Positions 10,664 to 21,295 of a DNA stretch of 64,000 bases are shown here, piece by piece (within the stretch, counting starts at the first letter, position 1; the number at the start of each line of letters is the position of its first letter). Source of the DNA: Shinisaurus crocodilurus (Eukaryota > Chordata > Lepidosauria > Squamata > Shinisauridae); the NCBI GenBank assembly GCA_021292165.1, contig JAHFWL010000433.1, positions 499,001 through 563,000 on the forward strand, written 5' to 3'. A model generated the notes under the pieces. That model searched no databases and was not told the origin of the DNA. It worked only from the letters and a program-made list of their open reading frames with translations. Both the position numbers and the translations under genes were made by a program.

Positions 10664-10798
10664 CAGCCTGTCTCTACCTGGTGCCCTCCAGATCTTTTGA
10701 ACTTCGACTCCCATCAGCCCCACCCAACATGGCCAATGGTCAGGAATGGTGAGAGTTTAGTCCAAAGCATCGGGAAGGCACCAGTTAAGGGAAGGCAG
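10664..10798. mobile_element. hAT-like foldback MITE
   Basis: An exact 8-bp duplication ACCTAAGT flanks the element (10656-10663 and 10799-10806). Termini are CAGCCTGTCTCTACCTGGTG and, from the other end, CTGCCTTCCCTTAACTGGTG, with arms containing CCCTCCAGAT and CATCAGCCCCACCC. The terminal repeat is imperfect but the TSD is clean. Confidence 0.75.
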
Positions 10799-10806
10799 AC
10801 CTAAGT

Positions 10807-11214
10807 GAAGCCACTTCTATTGCTATCCCTTCAAATCCCTCCTCCAAACCTATATCAGTACTTGAATTACATGGGGGCAACTGCGTGGGGTTTTTTTGTA
10901 GGCTATAGGGAGCCTATAATGTGGCTAACATGGAACAGAATCAATGGATGGGCTTGTGGATATCATCAGGCCCACCTCTCTCTCCCAGCCCCCCACAATT
11001 CATGCATTACGTAAGGCCCAGCTAAATGTTACCAGGGAAACATGGAGTTCCCTGCCCCAAGTTTCCCTTTTAATGCTATGGAGAGGGTGGAGAAAGCAGT
11101 TCCCTTTTAATGCTATGGAGGGAATGCTTGGCCTTCAGGAAAAGGGTCCTCAGTGGGGGGCTTCACCGCCAATGATTTCCACAGGGCATGGCTGCCATCA
11201 AGGGTAAGCATGGT
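10807..11214. other. Unannotated; contains a 19-bp direct repeat
   Basis: CCCTTTTAATGCTATGGAG occurs twice about 40 bp apart (near 11066 and 11103), a small local duplication. Nothing else is recognised. Confidence 0.4.
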
Positions 11215-11860
11215 TGGACAGCTGCTGAGGGCTCACACCCCAGCAAGGCCCACTGAAAAGAGTTGCTCCTCCTCTTCACCACTGCAGCCTGCTGTGTACA
11301 CCTGTCTCTCTGTGGCTCACACAACGGTGGTGGTTAGAAAGAGAAGTAGTAGATGTCACTGCCTTCTTGCTCACTGACTGGGTTCAGACAACACGATAAC
11401 CCACACTCAAGGGTTGAGTATGGGTTGAGTGTGGGTTGTCGTTGAACCATGAGTCATTGTTGAAACATGGGTTATTGTGTTGTCTGAACCCAGGAGAGAT
11501 AACAAACCATGGTGAACAACCCACAGTTCACAACCCAACAACAAACTATGGGTTCTCTTCATGGGTTGTTCATGGTGAACAAACCATGGCTTGTTAGCAC
11601 AGCTGGCTTCAGACAACACGGTTCAACAACAACCCACACTCAACCCATACACAACCCTTGAGTGTGGGTTATTGTGTTGTCTGAACTCAGTCACTGACTC
11701 TCTGGTTGTCAGGCAAGCAAATTGTAGCAATTATGAGGAAGAGGATGAGAAGCAATAGGAGGTGGTGACAATGGTGGTGAGAGAAGGTAGACTCACAGAG
11801 AGAGGGGGCCCATTGAGGGTGTCTTGCCAAAGGGCCCTCCAAAACCTGGAGCCATCACTG
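11215..11860 (+). mobile_element. Family Y repeat interrupted by a foldback MITE
   Basis: Blocks here recur in the same order at 50630-50850 and 51768-51845: CTGCTGAGGG..CACCCCAGCA, GGCCCACTGA, ATGAGGAAGAGG..AGGTGGTGA, GAGAAGGTAG, then CCCATTGAGGG..TCTTGCC..AAGGGCCC. In this copy a 0.3-kb MITE (11380-11690) splits the block; at 50.8 kb a different element splits it. Function and class are unknown. Confidence 0.6.
11380..11690. mobile_element. Foldback MITE, GGGTTCAGACAAC family, copy 1
   Basis: TIRs are TGGGTTCAGACAACACGATA and the complement of TGTTGTCTGAACTCA. The interior is stacked with smaller palindromic words (CCATGGTTTGTT, AACCCAACAAC, GTGGGTTGT). The flanks repeat TCACTGAC on both sides (an 8- to 9-bp TSD), compatible with hAT or Mutator-like mobilisation. 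Relatives are at 21690, 32276 and 48555. Confidence 0.75.
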
Positions 11861-11862
11861 GA

Positions 11863-12060
11863 TAGGTTGGTCACTTACGCATCACCAAAAAGAGAGGGCA
11901 AAAGATGGCATGGATTTGCATATGCTAATATAGATGTATAGATAACAAATTAGAAATAATTCCTTCAATTTAAATAGAAATACAGTGCATCTCACCATAG
12001 TGGGAAGACTGTGATGAGGTGACCTATGATACATAAGTGCCCACCCTGCTGCGGATAAGC
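11863..12060 (-). mobile_element. TA-flanked MITE (family T), partial
   Basis: Minus-orientation copy of the most frequent element in the window: GGTTGGTCACTTACGCATCACC, AAAAGAGAGGGCAAAAGA, TTTGCATATGCTAATATAG, CATCTCACCATAGTGGGAAG and GGTGACCTATG. The 3' half is missing. Confidence 0.65.
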
Positions 12061-12724
12061 CAGGAATTCTTCTCTTGCTCAGATTTTAATCTAAAACACA
12101 AGAAACAGGGAGATTTTATGTGAGCCATGTGCTGGAATTGACAGATGAGTCCCCAACAAAAGCAAAATTCCTATGATGCAATTCATTAGTCAAGAGTCTG
12201 GTAAGCGCTGCCCAAGGTCCGCTGTGCACAGGTCTCCCCACCCCCACTCCACATTAAGTTCAGCAACTTCTTAGGTGAAGCAGCAATTTAGTATTATTAT
12301 TTGGGGGGGGGGGTGGAGAGAGAGAAACTACCCAACAGATTTTAGGTGAGGAAGTGAAGGCATCTGCAGCTATTTCAAAACTACACTGGGAATTTTAGAT
12401 AAGCAGAGTGGAATTACCCCAAGCAAGAAATCAGCCCTGAGACAGGCACCGGCTCTCTCAAAAGGAGCCAAAAGCTATATCTAGACCACTGCTTGATATC
12501 TTGCATCATTGGGAGGAGGCTGTTCCCACCTCCTACTGCAACAATTTCCAAAATGTTTGCTAGGCTGATGGTGCTTCAAGAAAGAAAATTACTTGGGGAA
12601 CTAAATGCTTCTGTGAACCTTTTGAGATTGAGATCTAGTTTGGATGTAGCGGATGGAGTGTTGGACTCAGTGAGGCAGCTGGGGAATGCTAGACCCAGGA
12701 CTTAATGGTCTTTCAGGAGCCCCC
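12061..12724. other. No recognisable feature
   Basis: About 660 bp. A G-run lies at 12303-12312. No shared repeat or exon is seen. Confidence 0.35.
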
Positions 12725-13290
12725 TTTTATTTATTTATTTATTTATTTTATTTTAATTTATTTTTAAATCACCCATCTGGCCGGTCACCCATCCACCCTG
12801 GGCGATGCACAACAGGATAAAATACAATAAAACACCATTAAAACAAACACCATTAAAACAAACACAATTAAAACAATATAAAAGTTTTTTTTACAAAAAA
12901 ATCCTAACCCACCCCATATTCCCGCCTGAAAAGCCATGTTTTTAAAGCCCGGCAGAAATTCATCAAGGTGGGGGCATGGTGAAGCTCACTGGGGAGGGAG
13001 TTCCATGACTTGGGGGCCGTCACAGAGAAGGCCCTCTTCCTAGTCCCCACGAGCCTGGCTGCTCCGGCTGATGGGACAAGGAGAAGGCCGTCCGTGGCAG
13101 ACCTTGTTGAATGAGCGGCCTACTTGATGTTGCTGGAGGCGCTCCTTGAGATAAGCTGGACCGGAGCCGTATAGGGTTTTAAAGGTAAAAAACAACACCT
13201 TGAATTCGGCCCGGCAAGCAACTGGTAGCCAGTGCAACTCCTTGAGCACTGGTGTGATGTGGCCATGTGTACTACTCCAGTTATCACACA
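12725..13290 (-). pseudogene. L2 LINE, ORF2 C-terminus and 3' UTR
   Basis: The minus-strand frame 13291-13040 reads HITPVLKELHWLPV, then EFKVLFFTFKTLYG and GPAYLKERL, the conserved region just before the L2 ORF2 carboxy end. The downstream tail (AFL/VTAPQ-like) is out of frame. The 3' UTR runs to 12725 with GCATCGCCCAGGGTGG-type sequence and TAAATAAATAAATAAA at the extreme 3' end. The copy is 5' truncated without an RT domain. Confidence 0.8.
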
Positions 13291-13860
13291 ACTAACATTC
13301 CTCTTTCCTCCCTCCCACTGCCACTCCATGCTTCACAACTGCTTCTACATTTCTGGTACGTTAGAACAACCTCCATCCCAGCCCGTGCCTCCCCCCCCCA
13401 AAAAAAACCCTTTTTGCCAACCCTGTTTTTTAAAAAAGAAATATTCATGTGCAGCTTCACATCTTAAACTCAAATCATAGCACCATCAGGATGCTATGGC
13501 ATAAAATGGAATTTGCTTCTGCTACCCTCGTGCTAAACGCATTTATTGGGAATAAGCACCATCTTGGTGTAGAAAAAAAGGATAATATAGATTTTAAAGT
13601 TGAAAAAAGATCAAAATGAGCATCTGTAAACATGTACATGTCCGGCCGACTACCCCGTGACTGTGAAATGTTTTTTTTAAAAAAATAAGAACAATGGAAA
13701 GATGCTGCAGCGTCCGCCCTAGTGGGTCTGTTTGCCATTCCCCCGATGATCTGCTGCTCTCTGGGAGGTCATTTGGGGGTCCCTGGGCTGCAAGGCCATG
13801 AACTTTGGCCCCAAGTTCCAGCTCACCACTGACCTGGGATCAACTCCCCTCAAAGCTTAC
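13291..13860. other. No recognisable feature
   Basis: About 570 bp, including short C and T runs; no repeat relationship noted. Confidence 0.35.
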
Positions 13861-14015
13861 TGGGTGACCTTGGGCCTGTCACTATCTTGCATCCTAACCT
13901 ACTTTACAGGGTTGTTGTGAGGATAAAGGACAGCAGCCCTATCCATGTGTGCTGACCGAAGCTTCTTGGAGGAAGGGTGGGATATTAAATGTGAGTCAAA
14001 ATAAACTGCGCACCC
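13861..14015 (+). mobile_element. tRNA-derived SINE (S1), old 3' fragment
   Basis: ACTGGGTGACCTTGGGCC, CCTAACCTACTTTACAGGGT and TGTTGTGAGGATAAA match the body of S1, and GTGGGATATTAAATGTGAGT matches its tail. The tRNA-like head is lost. Confidence 0.6.
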
Positions 14016-14114
14016 AGGCAGGAGGCTGCCCACTGTATCCCTGTGTGATTCTTTTTTTTTTTTTTCAAAGGAGCAAAGGAGCCTCCACTGGTGGTCTATA
14101 ATTCTGCTGTGTGT

Positions 14115-14430
14115 CTTTGCATTATATATTTCATTTCATTTCTATACCGCCCAATAGCTGAAGCGCTCAATATCAGAGGCAGTATGCCTATGCACTCCAG
14201 TTGCTGGGGAACATGGGCGGGAAGGTGCTGTTGCACTCGTGTCCTGCTTGTGGGATCCCGTGGGCAGCTGGTTGGCCACTGTGTGAACAGAATGCTGGAC
14301 TAGATGGACCCTTGGTCTGATCTAGCACGGCTCTTCTTATGCTTTAAATAAGGAAAAGCTACTAGTCCTGATGGCTATATGCTACCTCCAGTACCAGAGG
14401 CAGTATGCCTATGTACACCAGCTGGACATG
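14115..14430 (+). mobile_element. CR1-group LINE 3' ends (two pieces)
   Basis: 14180-14345 carries GGCAGTATGCCTATG..CTCCAGTTGCTGGGGAAC..TTGTGGGATCC..GCTGGACTAGATGGACCC..TGGTCTGATC, the same 3' UTR as the longer copy at 36082-36642. A second, shorter piece (14355-14425) repeats AAGCTACTAGTCCTGATGGC and GGCAGTATGCCTATG. Both are non-coding. Confidence 0.7.
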
Positions 14431-14439
14431 GCCAGACAC

Positions 14440-14600
14440 AAAACACCCATTTTCTAGAAGGAAAATTGCAGACACTGAAAGAAAAGGAACTTGCCCAAGA
14501 ACCTCTAAGTACAAGGCAGGGGTGGGGGCTGAGGTCCAAAACGCAAAGCCACTCTTTGGAACTGTTTTCTGCTCCAACACATTTCTCAGAAGTCTCAGAG
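14440..14600 (+). mobile_element. Family X repeat, fragment
   Basis: Opposite orientation to copies 1 and 2: GGAACTTGCCCAAGAACC, CTAAGTACAAGGCAGGG, TGAGGTCCAAAAC and AAAGCCACTCTTTGG. Short and interior only. Confidence 0.55.
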
Positions 14601-14727
14601 ATAAGGAACTTGACTACGAAAAGGAGTAAGGCAGAGGTGGAGTCTGAGCTACAAATGGCAACTCACATATTTGTCTCCTTAAAGCATGACAAAATACACA
14701 TTTCACAGAAGGCAAACTGGTCAGAGA

Positions 14728-14745
14728 TAACACACACACTCAGAG

Positions 14746-14780
<35 letters not shown>

Positions 14781-14822
14781 AAAACACAAACCATACCACA
14801 AAAGATGAGTAAACGAACCAGC

Positions 14823-14856
<34 letters not shown>

Positions 14857-14877
14857 ACGTACGTACGTACGTACGTG
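14728..14877. repeat. (AC)n arrays ending in (ACGT)n
   Basis: There are two AC tracts (about 14747-14777 and 14826-14853); the second passes directly into ACGTACGT tetramers up to 14876. The ACGT part is self-complementary alternating purine/pyrimidine DNA. Confidence 0.9.
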
Positions 14878-14879
14878 AG

Positions 14880-15887
14880 AACAAACAGAGCACAGGCAAA
14901 GAACTTCCCTTGCTCTCCACATCCTCTACCCCCCTTCCCCAAGATGTTCCCTGCCACTTCCAGCTTTCACTGGGTCTCACATGGGGCCCAGAGACATTCT
15001 TGGAAGTAAAGATGGTAACTGAGGCTGGTACTTCACTTAGCTGTCTGCCAGCTTCCCAGTTTTTTTAAAAAAATAATAACCGGGAGAGGCTCAGGGCTTG
15101 GTGGTTGCCATGAGGGACACCCTATTAAGGACCTTGGCAGGTGCCCCGCAACGCCCTTGTCACTGCTTGCACATTTGGGGAAGGCAAGTGGACAGGCAGG
15201 AACAGCAAGGGATAAACAGTGGGCCCACTGGCAAGACTTAGGGTGTGCGTGCCTTTGGCAGGGAGTGGTCAAAGACCTGCCATGTTTATTTACTCTCTAC
15301 ATTGAGGGTACTGTTTCAATATTATGGTAATGACAATCATGATAACAAGTGTTTAGACCTTCCAGCTTTCTAAGATGGCACATAGCCATAAGCAGCAAAA
15401 GCAAAGGTAACTTTTGGAGCATACAGGGCAGGCACCAGCAATCTCAAATTAAATTAAAGCTTGTACATGTGCTTGCTAATTTGTTTCCATGTATGCTAAG
15501 TTAGAATTGCCATTGGCAGGAGGCACAAATCCAAAGGGAAAGTAGACACAAGGCAACTTCATTGGAAGAGTAATACGGAAGAGGAAAGAAGGGGAATTTT
15601 TTATTTTATTTTTTTGGCATGGGAGTGAGTGGTTGTGTTTAGGCACAGTTGTTTATGTTACAGAGAGAAACCAGAACATCTTTCCCAAACTGATGGCAAT
15701 GTTCCCCAGTCCTGACTTGCAACTTGCCTATCTTGGGGCCAGGTGTTTTTCTTCCTTTCTTTCTGGCAGAGATTCCCGAGCTAGAGCTGAATCAAAATTT
15801 CTCAGAAGATGTTTTTATGAGAAAATTTTTGAGATTTTTTCCCCCTCAGCCCCCTTGAAAAAGAAGGGCTTGCTGTGGCTTGCTGTG
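14880..15887. other. No recognisable feature
   Basis: About 1 kb without shared repeats. The 114-codon frame at 15633-15977 runs into the foldback at 15888 and shows no domain. Confidence 0.4.
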
Positions 15888-16013
15888 TCATCCGAACCCA
15901 GTGAGGTATACAGCAGGGGTGGCTTTGAAAGCACCCCAGAACCCGTGGTTTGTTGTAAGGTGCCGGGGTGGTTTTGAAGGCACCCCTGCCACGCACCTCA
16001 CCAGGTTCGGATG
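15888..16013. mobile_element. Foldback element, 126 bp
   Basis: The left arm TCATCCGAACCCAGTGAGGT...GCAGGGGTGGCTTTGAAAGC is the near-complement of the right arm GGTGGTTTTGAAGGCACCCC...ACCTCACCAGGTTCGGATG. A MITE is likely. No convincing TSD was found and no second copy was noticed. Confidence 0.6.
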
Positions 16014-17129
16014 CAGGTAATTAAGCAAATTGTGCAGAGTGCACCCTGCATGTGCGGCCGGGGGCAGGAAAATAACCCACTGTGGCTTCTCTTCCCGATG
16101 ATTATGTGAATCTGGCCAATGGCACCCTAGAATAATATGTCCAGACCTACTCACCCACAGGGAATTTTAACTCACCCCAAGTGTGTGCACAAAGGGCTGC
16201 AAAGCTGCTCCCCAGCCAAGATCAGACAGATTGATCCAACAATGAAACCAAGCTGAAAGATTCCATGTTGCCACATGCTTGCCAAATGCGCACTGCCCAG
16301 ATTAAACCACTAGTCATAGCGAAGCCGGGTGTCAGCTGTGCTTCCAGAAGTGAGCTACTCTACACTGAAGTAGACCGATACACCTAGAGCTCTCCTCTCA
16401 TAATCAGCAGTGCCTGCTAATTTACACTGGAAACATTTCTCCGGCCTGTGCAATTTTTCCATTTAATTTTGCTGTCAAAAACAAGACCTAAGAGGTCTTG
16501 TTTTTGTTTTTACTGGTTGGTGATGAGTCACTAGCTACTTTAGTTTAATTTCATCGAAATGGTTTTTCTGGCAGTCAGGCTCCCCCTCCCCCACCCCACC
16601 CTTTTGACTCATGAGCCCACAAAATATAAACAGGACACTGCCACTCGGATGACTTCTGCATTTTCTTTGTTTAGCCAAGGACAAAGCCAAGGGAACTTTC
16701 TCGAGAGTTGCGTCTTCTTCCCTCCGCTTGTCCACATTTCATCTTCTTACGGAGGTCTGCTTCTAGGTATGTCATGGGCATTCAAATTAGGGGTGCTCAA
16801 GAAACTGAGGGCCCCTCTTTGGATGCGTGACGGCAGACTCAAATTTCATATTGTGAGTGCTCACGGCTGCCACCCACTCCCTCATTCCCCAAAGGTCTCT
16901 GGGGGAGGAGAAAGAGACAAGTGGCGCGGGGCACTCCAGAGTCCAGAGGCCCTGGAAGAGCGGGTTTCTGGGCTAGGAACGGGACTGAGACTACCAGCTC
17001 CGATTCCCCGCTCTGAGGCCGAAGCACTGTCTCCAACTTCGGATCAGGGAATCTGAACTATCCAGTCACAGTGGCCCGTCAGACGCTGTCTAAGGGCCAT
17101 AGGATTGCTCCCTCCATTAAATAAATACA
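16014..17129. other. Unannotated; source-like copy of a 29-bp duplication at 16621
   Basis: About 1.1 kb unrelated to the repeat families here. The 165-codon plus frame (16559-17056) and its 65-codon antisense have no recognisable domain; I do not call a gene. Positions 16621-16649 recur exactly at 17187-17215. Confidence 0.4.
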
Positions 17130-17760
17130 TACTTAAAGCATTTATATACCACCTTTTAATCAGAGATTTCTTCAAGGCAGTTTACAAAAATATAAACAGG
17201 ACACTGCCACTCGGAACAACAATAAATAGAACAACAATAAATAAATAGACTCGAAACAGCCAGCAAATAAAAGCACTACTAAAACAAAACCCCAGGGAGG
17301 TTATAATTTATTTATTTATTTATTTATTATATTTATACCCCGCCTTTTTTCCTGCAAGGAACCCAAGGCGGCTTACATAATCCTCCTCCTCCTCCTCTCC
17401 ATTTTATCCTCACAACAACCCTGTGAGGTAGGTTAGGCTGAGAGTCAGTGACTAGCCCAAAGTCACCCAGTGAGTTTCATGGCCCGGGGACTAGAACCCA
17501 GATCTCCCGAGTCCCAGTCCAACACTCTCACACTACGCCACACTGGCTCTCTATAATACTTTAGATAGGGAAAATGTTTTAAAATACCTTGGTGAATAAA
17601 AACATTTTTTGCCTGATGCCTAAAAGAACACAAAATTGGTGCCAGGTGTCCTTTCCTTGGGACATCATTCCATAGCTGGGATGCCGCTATGGAAAAAGCC
17701 CTCTCCCGTGTTTTATTTTAACCTCACGCCTTTGGGTCAAATCTGGCCTGCCTAGGTCCC
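17130..17760 (-). mobile_element. L2-like LINE remnant split by a SINE
   Basis: Flanks 17130-17300 (TTTATATACCACCTTTTAATC, AGGCAGTTTACAAAAATATA) and 17552-17720 look like the 3' UTR and decayed ORF tail of an L2/CR1-group LINE on the minus strand. They are separated by the S1 SINE at 17306-17551. No frame remains. Confidence 0.45.
17306..17551 (-). mobile_element. tRNA-derived SINE (S1), full-length
   Basis: It is bounded by a short duplication TATAAT (about 17301 and 17552). On the minus strand: head with GTAGTGTGAGAGTGTTGGAC and B box GGTTCTAGTCCCC; body CACTGGGTGACTTTGGGC, TGACTCTCAGCCTAACC; TGTTGTGAGGATAAAATGG; AAGCCGCCTTGGGTTCC; tail of ATAAATAAATAAATAAAT. Confidence 0.9.
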
Positions 17761-17884
17761 AATCCAACGCTCTGGGGTTTTGCCAGATGGGCATGCCCCC
17801 TTCCCCCCACCCCCTTCCCCTGACTGCTGATTGGTGGTTTCCCAGCTTTTTCACTCCCCCCCCCCATTCTAGGAGTTTGAGATG

Positions 17885-18496
17885 CCTCTCCTATGGCTTA
17901 GAAGTAGCAGAAACATCCAGAACACAGAGAAACAGACTAACCACCACCACCCTTGTCTCTATTGGAGCCTCAAGAACTGCACCAGAATGAGAGACTGGAG
18001 CATGGTTTTATGTGCTTTTATTGTTGTACACCACCTTGGGAGGGCTCCTACCCTGGAAGGCGGCCAAGAAATATTTATTTATTTATTTATTATATTTAAC
18101 CCTGCCTTTTTTTTTTCTCCTGCAAGGAACCCAAGGCGGCTTCCATAATCCTCCTCCTCCTCTCCATTTTATCCTCACAACAACCCTGTAAGGTAGGTTA
18201 GGCTGAGAGTCAGTGACTGGCCCAAAGTCACCCAGTGAGTTTCATGGCTGAGCGGGGACTAGAACCTGGATCTCTTGAGTCCCAGTCCAATACTCTCACC
18301 ACCATGGTGAGTTCTGCCTTAGGGAAATTGAAAACACCTGGTTTCCAAAGTAGCTGGGTATATATCTGCAGCCACCATAGGCCTTCCAGAAGTAGCACAA
18401 ACATCCAGAGTACAGGGGAAGAGACTCAGCAGCAGCAGCCTTTGTCTCTGTTGGAGTTCTAAGAACTGCACCAGAATGAGAGAGTGGAGCATGGGA
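17885..18496 (+). repeat. Direct duplication around a SINE
   Basis: 17885-18003 and 18383-18496 are similar: AGAAGTAGCA(G/C)AAACATCC, ACAGACTAACC versus GAGACTCAGC, CTTTGTCTCT(A/G)TTGGAG and AAGAACTGCACCAGAATGAG. An S1 SINE lies between them. This is an old local duplication or two copies of an unnamed repeat. Confidence 0.6.
18071..18305 (-). mobile_element. tRNA-derived SINE (S1)
   Basis: Same structure as 17306-17551, with tail ATAAATAAATAAATAAATA at the left and the B-box region GGTTCTAGTCCCCG near 18255-18270. The last ~15 bp of the head are lost at 18305. Confidence 0.85.
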
Positions 18497-18539
18497 GAGA
18501 TCAGCTGTTGCCGGCTGTAAGGATCCTGGTTGCCATTTT

Positions 18540-18880
18540 CTGCACTTGGTACTCTTGGCATAGCTGTTTGCAGGCTGTATTATTTGTTAATGCCTCGATG
18601 AAAGGTTTGGTTTATTAATTTGGCTCTGGCTTACACTTTGCTGATCAACAATCATTGATATTGTGCTGTAATGTTTGATATTGCCTATTTTGTAATTAAT
18701 TTGAAATGTTCTAATATTAGTATTAGTGAAATGAATTGTTTGGGTTGTTTATTATCGTAATGATGTACTATTACAATTGATGTATTGGTATGCATTCTTG
18801 TTTTTGTATTGCTCTTGTGTTGTGAGCTGCTTTGGGCATCTTTTGTGGGAAAGCGGTATACAAATGAAATGAAATAGTTA
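18540..18880 (+). mobile_element. LINE 3' UTR fragment (L2/CR1 group)
   Basis: A/T-rich sequence ending TGTGAGCTGCTTTGGGCATC..AAAGCGGTATACAAATGAAA, a typical reptile LINE 3' terminus. A weaker relative is at 55790-55970. No coding remains. Confidence 0.5.
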
Positions 18881-18884
18881 CCGG

Positions 18885-19060
18885 CAGTAAGAACTTTAAG
18901 CTAAAATATGCTGATATTTTTGGTATTTTGGCCCCACCCCTTTTGCCTTCAGCCCCGCCCACCACTGGAATGCGCCCCTGAGAGCTTCTCTGAAATTGAA
19001 TTTAGCCCTTGGGCTGAAAGAGGTTCAACACCCCTTATGTAAGCCTTACCACCAATGGAG
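18885..19060 (-). mobile_element. hAT-like family Z, copy 1
   Basis: AAAATATGCTGATATTTTTGG, CCCCACCCCTTTTGCCTTCA, CCCGCCCACCACTGGAATG, AGCTTCTCTGAAATTGAATT and GGGCTGAAAGAGG. The same blocks occur at 28590 (minus), 37942 (plus) and 58164 (plus). The last begins CAGGGGTGGGAAAC, a hAT-style terminus. Confidence 0.55.
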
Positions 19061-19114
19061 GTGACATCTGGAGAAGGGCATAGACTAATACTTGTAGCAT
19101 GTGGGTGGTTGGCA

Positions 19115-19400
19115 TGAGTGGAATTGCTTATGATATTCATTGCTATCACATTTCTTGGTGACCTCTACCATAGATGGCTTTCCGAAAGGTTGGACAAATT
19201 CACTGATGTTCGATCTACAATGGCTACATGGAAACTTCATCTTCAGTGGCAGCACCTGAATACCAGAATACTGGGGCCAGATAACTATGGATGGTCATGG
19301 CCTTTGTACCCTGCTTGTCGCTTCTTGGCTGTCCACTGCTGGAAACAGGATGCTAGACTAGATGGACCATAGGTCTAATCCTTCTTATGTTCTTATTTTT
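19115..19400 (+). mobile_element. CR1-group LINE 3' UTR
   Basis: GGTTGGACAAATTCACTG, AATACTGGGGCCAGA..GGATGCTAGACTAGATGGACC..AGGTCTAATCC and CTTATGTTCTTAT at the end. This is a third CR1-tail variant, non-coding. Confidence 0.65.
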
Positions 19401-20494
19401 CTAAGTATGCCCTGCCATGTTTGAATGAGCTCACACTGAATCAATGATGCACATATGTGATTCAGATAGTTGTAATTTAGTGTTGACCGGGGGGGGGGAG
19501 AATAAAAGGCCAACCTCAAAAACATTGACCTAGGGATGCAGTAAGTTCAGTATAAAATCTGAAATGAATTCTTCATAGTTCAACAGTTCCCTTTGTGGCT
19601 CTTCCAAAGCCTTGCCCAAGAATATGGAATGGATGTCCTTCTCAGAATTTGGCACCTTATATACCAGCCACATAGGGTGACAAGATGTCACAAGATTGCA
19701 CTTGGGCATCTAACAAAGAGAAGAAGAATATTCTAATTAAACTTTCCAGTTCTGGCTACACAAATCCAATGAGAAACACATTGTTCTGTGCTGGGTACAA
19801 CATATTGCTGTATTTGGGAACAAGCACCATCAGAACAGAATAATAGAGATGTAAACACAAAAATATACCCAAGAAAGATGAATAAAGAGAAAAACTGGAT
19901 ATGGTGCTAAAATCCTGATAAAGGTAGGAAGCTGAAGGAATCAATGGAATGGCATTACCATGCTGCTATTATATAATTTTTAGTGAAACACTGTGGTACC
20001 TTAATAGGCCATACTTCAGCATGTTTTGAAGAACAAGAACCTACTAAGGGACCAGTAGCTCCCTTATGTAGTGAGTGCTTCCATCCCATCCAGGAAGTGA
20101 TGTCAAAGGGACTGGGGCTTAGATGCCTTCTACGTTAAATCCAAAACCTCTCCATTCAGAAATAAAATTATGAAAGTTCAAATATACACATTAAATACCT
20201 TTCAAAATATATCTATTTTCAAAGTTACAATGTAACACACCACTTTCAGAGTCAAACTACACTTTACACAGAATTCTATGGAAGCTCCTTAAAAACAAAA
20301 AACAAACAAAAATGACAAACTTACATCTGAAGCTGCACATCGAGAGTGAAGAGGGAAATCTGTAATCAAGGGGGGAAAGGGCAGGTGAGGAGGGAATGCT
20401 TAACCTTTTCCCTGGATACCATTTTTTCCTCTTAAAATTGCTCCCCTCAAGCTGCTTTTCTGATCCCATGGAAAACAACAGGGGGGTCTTATTG
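19401..20494. other. No recognisable feature
   Basis: About 1.1 kb; a G-run lies at 19490-19498. No shared repeat or exon. Confidence 0.4.
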
Positions 20495-21295
20495 TAGGGT
20501 GGCTGTGTGTCCTACTTCACATAGGACGGTCCTCTGTTTGAAGGACTATCAGAGGACAGTCTACCAGTTGAAGAGCTGCCAAATCCAAGTCTTGTTTAAA
20601 GATAAAGAACCATAAGAAGGGAGGAACATAGGAAGCTGCCTTATACTGAGTCAGACCATTGGTCCATCTAGTTCAGTATTGTCAACACTGACTGGCAGCA
20701 GCTTTCTGGGGTTTCAGGCAGCAGTTTTTCCTGGAGATGCCAGGGACTTGAACCTGGGATCTTCTGCATGCAAACCAGGTGATCTACCCATTGAGGGGCC
20801 TTGAAGTTGCCCGTCAACAGTTGGCACCTGGACAGGAGACTGAGCAGACATACAGGTCACCTGATCACAGTCTCCCACACTGTGAGGAGCTGTGCTGTAT
20901 TTTTGTATAAATTTATACAAAAAAGCAAAGGTAGCCATGTATCCATATTAGGGCAATTCCATCTTAAGAATATAACTAATTCAGACTCCATGGCTTCAAC
21001 ATCCCTCCCACCCCAGCTTTTAGTTTGTTTACCATCTTGCCTAATGAAGACTTCCAGAGAACTTGAAAATTTGCACACTATTTTGTGATCTTGAGTTCAC
21101 AAAATTAAGGTATTGCCCTCTGATGGATCTTGGTATTTCAGCTCTAGTAATTATAGAGCTTAAAATTTTAGTAATTATAAATTTGCATCTGTACATATAA
21201 GTTAGCATATGGAATTTTAGTGCAGATCTGTATCCTCTTTTTTGGCAATGCATATCCTCTCTTTTTCAGGGGGGATTGTTCAAGTAGCCACCCTA
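20495..21295 (+). mobile_element. TA-flanked MITE (family T) with nested SINE
   Basis: The element begins TAGGGTGGCTGTGTGTCCTA and ends AGTAGCCACCCTA, so TIRs GGGTGGC/GCCACCC are each next to TA. Family words are AGGACAGTCTACCAG, TTTAAAGATAAAGAACC, TTGAAGTTGCCCGTCAACAG, CAGGTCACCTGATCACAGTC, TTTGCATCTGTACATATAA, GTTAGCATATGG and GTATCCTCTTTTTTGG. An S2 SINE (20629-20803) and about 250 bp of unrelated sequence (20905-21150) are inserted. Confidence 0.75.
20629..20803 (-). mobile_element. tRNA-derived SINE (family S2)
   Basis: On the minus strand: tRNA-like head with B box GGTTCAAGTCCCTGG, then GCATCTCCAGG, CTGCCTGAAACCCC, GCTGCCAGTCAGTGTTGAC, CTAGATGGACCAATGGTC and the 3' tail TCTGACTCAGTATAAGGCAG..CTATGTTCC. 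The tail resembles the CR1-type ending CTAGATGGACC..GGTCTGATCC, suggesting a CR1-group partner. It could be the known Sauria-type SINE, but I cannot confirm the name. Confidence 0.85.

Noticed and set aside
11380..11690. CRISPR-like array
   Set aside because: Repeated words are inverted and belong to a eukaryotic foldback MITE; no regular spacer pattern.
14721..14957. Cys/Val-rich minus ORFs
   Set aside because: Translated AC microsatellites, as also at 26851-27293 and 32604-32886.
16559..17056. 165-codon plus ORF with Ser/Pro/Gly-rich end
   Set aside because: No recognisable domain. Antisense frames are also open, and one edge holds a duplicated 29-mer.
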